From: Candidatus Woesearchaeota archaeon
Lineage (GTDB): Archaea; Nanobdellota; Nanobdellia; Woesearchaeales; WJKV01
Reading direction: 5' to 3'
Length of the DNA stretch: 9,982 bases
Assembly: GCA_014728875.1 (NCBI GenBank)
Contig: WJKV01000051.1
Coordinates: 1-9,982, forward strand
Shown here: positions 1-9,400 of the stretch, piece after piece
Layout: every line of letters starts with the position of its first letter
How positions within the stretch are numbered: position 1 is the stretch's first letter
The notes under the pieces: generated by a model
Databases searched by the model: none
The model's input: only the letters and a program-made list of their open reading frames with translations
Told to the model about the DNA's origin: nothing
Position numbers and translations under genes: made by a program

Positions 1-414
1 GACAAGAATCTAATCAACAGGATCAAGATGAAGGTGACGACTTTTGAGGCAACAGACAAGCTTGCAGACAGAAGAGACAAGATTGTGCTTTATGCAGGCA
101 GGGACGATCTCGTCAGAATCCACGAAGCAATAAATGAACTTTTCAATGAAGGCATACTTAACGAAAACATGTTCGAGGAAGAGGCAGTATCCTTTACCAA
201 GCGTTTAAGGAAAGGAATAGGTTATGGTGAAGAGCCTAAGATTAAAGCCAGTTTCTCGCAGGCAAGAGCAGATGCGATAGTAGAAGCTTACAAGCGTTCT
301 GTCAAAGAGGGCATCAACCTTGAAGAGGCATTAAGACAAGCGTTTAAAGATGTTAATCTCAATTATGAAGAATCTCATATGAATATTAGGACTGTGGATC
401 CATTCGAAGCGCCT
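1..414 (+). other. Domain: HopA1 effector-like, C-terminal part (truncated by window edge)
   Basis: Residues 1-138 resemble, from memory, the C-terminal half of the HopA1 family (type III effector HopA1 and stand-alone bacterial relatives). The matching order is RRDKIVLY (24-31, a 'D..VLY' strand), a helix, FTKRLRKGIGYGEEP (65-79, the 'ftkpl..Gi..aeeP' signature), SFSQARADAI (84-93, the 'SFG..R...i' signature), then helices ending near HMNIRTVDPFEAP (127-138), comparable with the 'pyln' end of the family. HopA1-type proteins are plant-pathogen effectors, and one (LxmY-type) is the proposed phospho-Ser/Thr lyase of class V lanthipeptide biosynthesis. Whether this copy is catalytic cannot be judged because its N-terminal half is outside the window, and I do not know the catalytic residues well enough to check them. 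The assignment rests on motif order only, with no alignment run. Confidence 0.5.
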
Positions 415-3400
415 CCTTCACCTGCAATAACAAACAAACAGTGGACGGCAGGCGAAAGGCCTGAAGGCTATATTAGCACAACAGTCCCATTAAGAAGAGC
501 AGAGAAATTAGGAATTGCTATAGAGGATGTTGCTCCTGAACGCACTGAACTGGGCGACCTTTTCAGGAAAATAAAAACGCCTGGAGAATCCCTCACAAGA
601 GCAGAAGCAGACAGACTCGTAGAATTGTCGAGAATCGTTGTCGAAAAACTGGAAAAAGCAATAGAAGAAAGAAAAGCACAGCTTCCGAAGATAGGCGACA
701 TAATTGACGTCTGGCGAGAAAAACATCAGGAAGTCCAGAAGGTCAAGGTCCTGGAGTACAGAGAACCCGACATAATTGTGCAAAGGCTCGCAGACCAAAA
801 GAGGGTAAGGATCCCTGTCAAGATGCTGCAGGAAATGCTCGACAAGGCTGCAAAAGAATCAGAAAAGATTCCTGTTGCTGCAAAACCGGCAAGGCCTGAT
901 AGAAAGATGGTGCAGCTGGAACCAGGAAAACTTGTTTTTGAAGGCAAAGAATTCGAATTGGACCATACTAAAAAGCCTTCATTGTTCATAGGAAGGGACC
1001 CAGGAAGCGACATAATGATCGCAGACAGAAAAGTTTCCAGGAGACACGCGCGTATTTTCTATGAAAACGGCGTTTGGACAATAGAAGATCTAGGCAGTGC
1101 GAACGGGATTAAAGTCAATAATGTCAAGACAAAAAAATATGAGCTAAGAGCAGGTGACAAGATAGAGATTGGCACGATCAGCGACAAGCTTCTTGAGATT
1201 ACAAAAATGCCTTCAGAATATACAGTAGAAAGAAACACTGAAAATTTTATTGACAAGAACGACCAGAGGAACACATGCTCAAACTGTATCATATTTATTA
1301 GACAGATCAGGACCCTGCTCAATCAGGGAAATATAGAAGAAGCATACGAGCTCCTTGAACAGCACAGGGACGGCAACAGGATCGTATATCAGACAGAGAA
1401 GGGGATGGTCGAATTAAGCGACGAGGAGTATCGGTCTGCAATAGACAGCTTTAAAGATGCAATACAAGAACTGCAGCCCTATGTTGATGCAAACGCGCCA
1501 TCTGCAGATGAACTTAAGACAAGCATCAATACATTGATAGATGAAATAGAAACAGAAGAGACTGTTGCAGAACTGCGCTATAGCATTCTTGAGGTGGGCG
1601 ACGAAACAGCCACTTACTCTGACTGGGAAGAGACCAGGTACGCGTATTGGATTCCGCGAAGCATTGACATAAAAAGAATATATGAGCAGACAAAAGCGGT
1701 CTCTACCAATGAAGTGCCTGTAATTGTGAGCATGGGATCCGGTTCTTCTATTGTTGAGTATCTGCTGGCAAAGAAAGGTGCAGAAGTTGTTGCAGTCGAG
1801 CCAGATGAAAAATTATTGCAGAAAGTCATACAAGGCTATGATCTTATACCGCACCCAACTGTAAAAGATGCCTGGATCCCCAATCCAGAAGGCAGGAATA
1901 AGGATCTTGATTTCAAGCTTGTAAAGGCAGACCATACCAATTTTAAAGGAAAGCTAAAAAGGCTCGGCATAAACACAATAGAGTTTTCAGACGAGATCCT
2001 CGCGCAGGAGAAAGAGCTTGAACAGGCAAGAAAAGAGTTCATAGCCACAATAGAGAGATTGAACAGAAGAGTTGAAGTTTTAGACGAGCAGTTCGAGGAT
2101 GACGAAGAAAATCCATTATATTTACAGGGATTAAATGAGATAAGAGCTCTTATGCAGGCTGCTGCAGATGCTTTCGTTCCTAAGATAGAAAAGTTCTACA
2201 AAGCAAAAGCTGAATTCATCTCAAGGAATGCAGCTGCGCAGGAAATGGCAGGAAAGTATGTCGACGCTTTCATCGCTTCTTGGATGCCTTCTAGATATGA
2301 TTATACTCTATATAATCATGGCGCGAAACTTGTATTCTACGCAGAAGAATCAGGAGGCGCCACAGGCTTCAAAGATTTTGATTTTGATATAACCGGGGAC
2401 TTGGACGTGGCGTTCCCAAACCTTGAAGCGCTGAAAAAGAATATCCTTTATGCTTCTTATGAAGACAATCCTGTTTCCAAGAATATCGGCGAATGGGAAA
2501 GTCCTAATTATAAAACAGTTTTCGACGATAAAGGAACTTACAACATAATTGAGACCTTTGCAAGGAATGATCTTATTGATTCTGTCAGGCCTTCTCTCCT
2601 TGGAGCCCTTCCTGCGTCTTCTCTTGTTCCCCGCGCTGAGAATATATTTGTATATGAAGATGAATTGTATCAGATGGACAAGGATTTATTAGAAAAAAAC
2701 AAGTTTGATATTGATCCTGAAGAAAAAACAATAATCAAACAAAGGCCGGAAGTGGTAGAGGCTGTCCCTGTCGAAGCAATACCTGCAGAGGAATTGATCC
2801 AGCCTGTTGAAGAAGAAGCAGTTCCGATAGGCGTTGCAATGGGGCTTGGATTTGCCGGTTCTTTTTTCTTGGGATTGGTGTCAGGAGCCTACGGCGGCTG
2901 GGAAGCGACACTTGGAACAATAGCAATCGGAATGGCAGGCACATTAGGCTATGGAATCTACAGAGGAATGAGATGGCTGAAGAACAGGATAACTCCGCGG
3001 GCACCTGTTGAAATCCCACCGTTAGTAATCGAACAAGGCATCACAACAGAACCTGACGGCACAGTAAAAGTCAGCGATGAACTGATAGATACTATTGGAA
3101 TGGAAGCGGAAGTCCTCGCAGAAGAAATAGAAGACATAACACCTGAAGATGACAGCTGTTCCATCGGCGGTTCTATACACTGTGAAAATGCGAAGGAAGA
3201 AAGTGTTGAGAATGCAATCGAAGATATGCTTAGTGATATTGAAGCGATGCGGGCTGCCATGGCTGAATTAGAACCTAAACCTGCTCTTGTGACTGGACTT
3301 GCTGCGGCGCCAGCTGTTGAAAGAACACCAGAAGAAATCCGCGAGAGCCTGGCAAGAGCAATGGCAGAAGATTCGCTTTCCTATGATGAAAAGCGAGAAT

Positions 3401-6400
3401 ATGAGGTAATGGATGCAGAAGAGAAGAAAGAGTATCTGAAGAATAGGGTAGAAGAAAAGAAGAAAGAGATGGAGGAGTTAGAAAATCAGGTTGATAATTA
3501 TCATGAAAAGAATCGTGCTTTCCAGGAACAAAGATGGGGTTTGATTGAAAAAGACGATCCTTTATACCAAGATGTAGATGATATTTATGAGCAATTGTTA
3601 GGAATAATCCCGATTGAACGGGGAAATCTTAGATTGATTGACAGCCCTGAGATCAATGCTTATGTGCATAAGAGTATAAAGTATAAAGAAGATGTTAATA
3701 TTTATCTGGGACTGATACACGATCTTAAATTATATGCAGAGAGCAATGGTTTTGAACTGTCGAAAGACATGATTGCTTTTATATTAGCGCACGAGATGAC
3801 GCACATTGAGCAGGGAACAACTTTCGGCGGTTTTCCTTTTCCAGAGAAAGTTCTTGAGGGAGAACAAATCTTAACTCTTCGGAAAAATCTCGAGTATGAC
3901 GCAGATCTGAGGGCTTTGCACGCAATGGCAAAAGCAGGCTTTAATCCTACAGAAGGATTGAAAGCGATTAAATTCCTGATCTCACTTGGGAACGAAGTGC
4001 TTTATTTCAGCAGCCATCCGAGATCTGTCGAAAGGTATGGAGAATTATTGGATTTCGTATACAGCCTTGATCTTCCTGTTGCAAACATTGATGCAGAACC
4101 GCAGAAGTTCGATCCTTCTACTTATGACGATATTGATGCGACATCAGATCACTTATCTGACCGTTATCAAAGAGTCAGATCTCAGCAGGAATTTGAACAA
4201 TTAATAAAGTCCCAGGAAGAGATAGGACCTCTTTTAGAATTGATACCTCAATACATGGAATACGATTGGTATTCTGTTCTGTTTGAAGAGGTCAAAAAGA
4301 CATATTTCAAGAAATACATTGCAAAGAGAAATTTTATAGATAATATCAGAGCTTATCTTATAGAAAAACACTTGCACCATCTTAAGAGACCAGGAGATTC
4401 TGAAGACGATTCATTACGCAGAGCACAAGAGCTTGTAAATGGAAGACCAGAATTAAGCGAGTTTGAAGAGATCCTGTATATTGAAGATAAATTATTTATT
4501 GAATCTCCAGAAAACCAGCGAACATTATTAGAAGAGTTTCAGGCAGAAGATTTGGAAGACAAGATACAGAGTGTGAAGAATGCTATAAATACATTAATGA
4601 CTGCAGATACATTCTCGCGACCTGATCAAGATGAGCTAGACTTCTTGGAATATCTTCTGCAAAATATTGACAATACTGTTGATTCCCTAGATGAAGATGA
4701 CTTAGGTTCAATTATTTCTAATGTTGATTTGAAAAAATACAAAGGTATGAGGGACATTGGCTTGGATTCTGCTTGGATTGATGAAGTTAAATATCATTTG
4801 ATTAAATACAGAAAGTTCGATAAAATATTAGATATTTTTAAAACAACAGGAAATGGAATTTATGGGGAGATTTCTGGCTGGTATTATGTGAGGGATGAGA
4901 GAAGCGACGGTAAAATATCTTGGCAACACATGCTTGAATACAATAATATTGAGAATCCTAATTACATGGATTATTCAGATGAAAAGGTTAGGGAAAGATT
5001 ATTGTATCTTATAACAGTAAACGACATACATAGAAAAATAGACAGGAAGTATAAATTAATACATTATGACATAGTAAATAAATTAGCGACTAGGGCAGGT
5101 CTTACAGAAAAAGAAAGAAAAAATCTTATTGACAAAGCAATGAGGGCAGAGGCATCGCATGTGGGGCATTATTTCAGAGACCTTATCAGAGAAAAACTTG
5201 ATAAGTACAACGCAGTTCCTTCTCGGCCAGCCACAATTACTGATGAAGAAAGAGAGTTCTTGAAAAAGTTTGTTGAAGGAAGAAATCCTGCATTAAAATT
5301 GATAGAAAAGAGGATAAAACAAATCTTATATAGTAAATATCCAGATTCCAGCAAAAGGGTTGTTGATGTTATGACAGAAGGACTTCTGGCTGTGACATAC
5401 GTAAGTGTTTATGATTCTTTAGAGAAAGGGGATTTGTTTGATAGAACGCAAGAATTGATGGACTCTGTTGTAAGTCTGAGTGATGAAGAGGCAATGCAAT
5501 TGTTTGAAATGTTTATTGAATTTGATCTTTTAGAGATAAGGAGTTCACAACCTTCTAAGTTGAATATAGAAAATATCAGGCATCCTAAGTCGGTTTCATC
5601 AAAGTTAGGAGCAAAAATACTGCTAGAAATTATTCAGGCCAGATTGAAACAGGATTATGACAAGTTATCCCGAGAAGAAATACTTGAAAGGGAGAGAATG
5701 CTTTATAAAAAAATGCTTGAAAAGTATGCACCTTATACTTTTGAAGAAAAAGATTATCTGGGATTGGCTCATGATGAGTATGCTAATCTATTGTATGTTC
5801 ATTTCAAGGAATATGTAAAACAAGCCAGGCATTTGGTTGATTATGAAGAAACCAAAAAAGAACTAGGAGAATTTCTTGATAAAGTAAGCCTTAGTGAAAG
5901 AAGAAAATTCAAACTATTAGAGTATGCTGCAAATACCTATGATTTAACTCACTTAGAACGGGCAAATCTATACTATGAGTTCATGGAAGACAAGGACCTA
6001 TTATACAAAGAGATCATACTTCTATATGATAAGTATACTGATGAATTATCTGATTGGTATGATTCTGAAGATAAAGGATTTACGCGTGAAGATCACATGG
6101 AACTAATTAAATTAATCTTTAAGATTAGAAAAGAAGCAGGCGGGAGCCAGGAAATAGAGCAAGTAGCTCGAGGCAATCCTTTTGTGCCTAGCACACCTAG
6201 CAATTTGTTTACTACAGAACTTTCTAAGAAATACATAGACCTTTCTCTACAAACTAGTGGAATAGAGGATGAGCATGAGAATTTTCTGCAAGCTTTATTC
6301 GCACTGATGGACATTAATGGTATTTTGGCTTTTGATGCTGTTGGAAAGCCCCATAGTAAAAATAAGTATTATTATGAGATAAATGGTGAACGTGAGTATG

Positions 6401-9400
6401 CATTAAAACTTTTCCAATTGAATGAAGATCAGTTGGAAAGATTGAATAAAAGAATATTAGAAAAGAAAGATCAATTACCTTCTTCAAGTGCTGGCGGAGG
6501 TATTAGTTTGGATTCTGCTTTTTACACGATTGCTGTATTCCTTTACATTGATAGAAAATATTCTGGAAAAAAAACAGAGGATTATTTGAAATATACTGAA
6601 GAATATGCAGCAGAATTCCTGTCTGCTTTCGGCACTAATTCTGGTATGTTGCCTACCACAGAACACATACATCACTTCCATCCTGGATTTTTATACTATC
6701 CAGAAGAGAATTTTGAAAATATACTGTCTTTCATGGCAAACTATCTTGAAAAAAATGATGATCGGGACAGTTATATCGCAAGACTTGTTGAGCATTATGA
6801 TCCTCGGCATGAGAAATATGATCTATGGTTGCCTAAACTAACAAACCTGCCGAAAGGAGCAGAGTATAGATGGGAAACAGGGAGTAAACTTCCTTCGCGT
6901 GATTTCTTGAAACCTAAAAGAGATTTCCTGGAGTTTAAAGATCCAAATGCAGGATTGGGAAAATTTACTAGTACAAAAATGTCCATGTTGAAACGGAAAG
7001 ATTTTTACATTGCTGGACAACAAAAAGTAAATATTCTTAGAATAATCTTTAATACTCCGTATCCAGAAAGGCTTGATTTGATTACAAAGTACTTCCCTGG
7101 AAAGAGTGTTTATAGGGACAGGGCATTCGATGCAATAGAAGAAGAATTGTACAGCAAGTATGTAGATAAAGAACTGCAATCAAGATTGAAAAATGCAGGT
7201 ACGTATCTTGATAGAATGAAGATTATGCGGGACATTGATTTCGCAAAAGTCTCTGAAGAAGATGCAGAACAACTATTTGCTTTCTATAAAAGAATACTGC
7301 CATATGTTTACCGGGGCGAAAGAAAGGAAGCTTATGCTTATATTGCCCTCCATATTTATAGAACCGCGCTTGGTGGTGAAAAAGCCAATTATGCAGATGA
7401 ACTTAAGGTTATCTTAGATCTTTATCCTGTAGCTACTAAGAAAAGGGACGATTTGTTGAAGAATTTAATCAGTAACAAAGCAAGAACTAAGAAAGAAGCA
7501 GAAGAAATCCAGAACTATATGATATTCAACCAAAGAAGAACTATTGAAAAAGAAGATCTTAAATCCATGAGTCAGTTGGAACAAATAAAGGATGTTGTTT
7601 CATTAGGTAGCAGGGCAGAAAGAGGCAAGTTCATTTTATGGACATTAGGACTTTCTGACGAACTTCCTGAAGTGTTGCAGGAACCTAGTGATGAGTTCCA
7701 TGTTCATTTTGAATCTGCTAAAGAAGTTATTTTTGCATCTTCAGATACTGAATTTGAGGATTTCTATACTGCTTTATTAAGAGGAGAGAATGGTTTGCTA
7801 GATCCTAGGAATAAAAAACAAAAAGAATCAATGATAGAGTTTTTGAATAAAATATTCGATGGACTTCTTCCTGAGGAACAGGTTAATCCAAAAACCAGAG
7901 AGACATTGAGATCCGTGTTCCTTACTATCTTTGAGGAATATAGCACGCAACGAAGAGTCCAAGTCTTTATTTCCTTGATGAGTCTGAAGGATAAATTTAA
8001 AGAGGCTTCTGTCGGAGAAAAATATACTTTGTTCTTGGCTGCGATGGGCGCTGTTGGAGTTAAGGTAGGACAATTCTTGAGCGACCAGGAAAGACTGGTA
8101 GCAGATGAAGAGATCAGAAGTTCTTTGGGAAAACTTAAGGAGGCTGCAAAACAGTTCAATAAGATAGGTGTTTTCCAAGTATTGGAAGATTCTGGATTAG
8201 AAGAGCAAATCCATGCTGTTGATGAAGCTATTGGTGCTGCTTCTATTAAACAAGTTCATTCTGCAGTTACTGCTGATGGTAAAGAAGTAGTCATTAAAGT
8301 AAGAAGGCCTGGTATAAATAAGTTTGTTGAAGAGGATCTGGATGTACTTCGAAGAGTTATTAGAAAACTTAGAGAGGCAGGAGAAGATGTTCCTGACATG
8401 ACAGATCAAGTAAGAGATAGTATTGAGACAGAGAGCAATTTCAATAATGAGGTAGAGAATGCGCGCGAGATAGAAGGATTGGGATATGTAAGTCCGTACG
8501 AGCAGAGATATGGTTATGTTGTAAAGTATCCTGAGATTTATGCGCATTCTGATTCTGTGATAATTGAAGAGAAGATAAGAGGAATAAGTCTTGAAGCAAT
8601 AATGACATTGCAAAAAGCAAGAGAATTAGAGACAAAGCCTGAAGAAGAAAGAACAGATAAAGACAAGGAAACATTGGAAAAAGCAGACGAACTGCTAGAA
8701 CAGCTTAAAGCAAGAGGTTTCAGGCAGTTCGAGATAGAGCGTTATTACTTATATGACCAAGAAGAAATTGCAGACATCATGCTAGATCATGTGATGCATC
8801 AAATCTATGCCAGAGGCAGATTCCATGCAGATCTTCATCCTGGAAATATCATTGTTACTCCGTACAAATACATATACATGATTGACTTTGGAGATATTGG
8901 AAGGATTTCTGATGTTGACAGAAAGGCGCTCAAGGAAATTACAATCGGCCTCGCTTCCAAAGATCCTGACAGAGTAACCAGAAATGTAGAATTAATGTTG
9001 CGATCTGAGCAGGAAGTGATGGTTCAGCATAAGATAGATGGAATAGTGTTTTCTGATAAACCTATCAAGGACAAGATGCAGGATCTTGTAGTACTTATCA
9101 TCAATGATGGAAAGGGCGAGGGCAAATCAACATTCTCTATATCCATCAAGACTCTTACAAAGATTGATTATTTAACAGCGATTAGTGGTGATAAAAAATC
9201 ACAAAGCATGTTCAAAAAACATTCCAGGTTTGGACTTTGGGATTATATCAAAATAGGGTTATCATTAATGTTAGGAGCAGACTTGCGAAGATTTTTATAT
9301 CGGCGGGAAAAAGCTAGAGAACTTAGAAAAGAAGTAAGAGAGCCCGAAGAAATGAAAGAGGCTGAAGAACCAAAGACTGTTGTCGAGCAGATGCAGGAAC

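Noticed and set aside
1273..1287. CxxC as part of a zinc ribbon or rubredoxin-like site
   Set aside because: No second Cys or His pair lies within reach; the next Cys is more than 600 residues away.
3986..4204. Plus-strand open frame of 72 codons in another frame
   Set aside because: It overlaps the M48 SHPxSxxR segment, which is conserved in frame +1. No independent motif.
6838..7179. Antisense open frame of 113 codons with hydrophobic, aromatic-rich start
   Set aside because: It is opposite the continuous plus-strand frame. The apparent hydrophobicity comes from reading Lys/Glu codons in reverse (Phe, Leu, Ser), and there is no promoter or ribosome binding site that I can support.
8136..8143. 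Strong Shine-Dalgarno-like TAAGGAGG that might mark an internal gene start
   Set aside because: No ATG, GTG or TTG stands at usable spacing in frame +1 behind it, and it falls in the middle of the kinase domain, between the KxGQ motif and the Ala-rich loop. It simply encodes Leu-Lys-Glu-Ala.
7764..8159. Antisense open frames of 131 and 116 codons overlapping each other
   Set aside because: Both are shadows of the plus-strand frame leading into the KxGQ motif. No recognisable domain and no supporting start context.
8197..8613. Antisense open frame of 138 codons
   Set aside because: It lies opposite the kinase domain, whose Ala-rich loop, beta-3 Lys and Glu/Asn motifs are encoded on the plus strand here. 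The antisense protein is Ser/Leu/Tyr/Ile-rich without any motif, as expected from the complement of Glu/Lys/Arg-rich coding.
9241..9300. A transmembrane helix after the kinase
   Set aside because: The apolar run is only 11-12 residues between Lys and Arg residues. Kept as a possible surface anchor, not called as a transmembrane segment.
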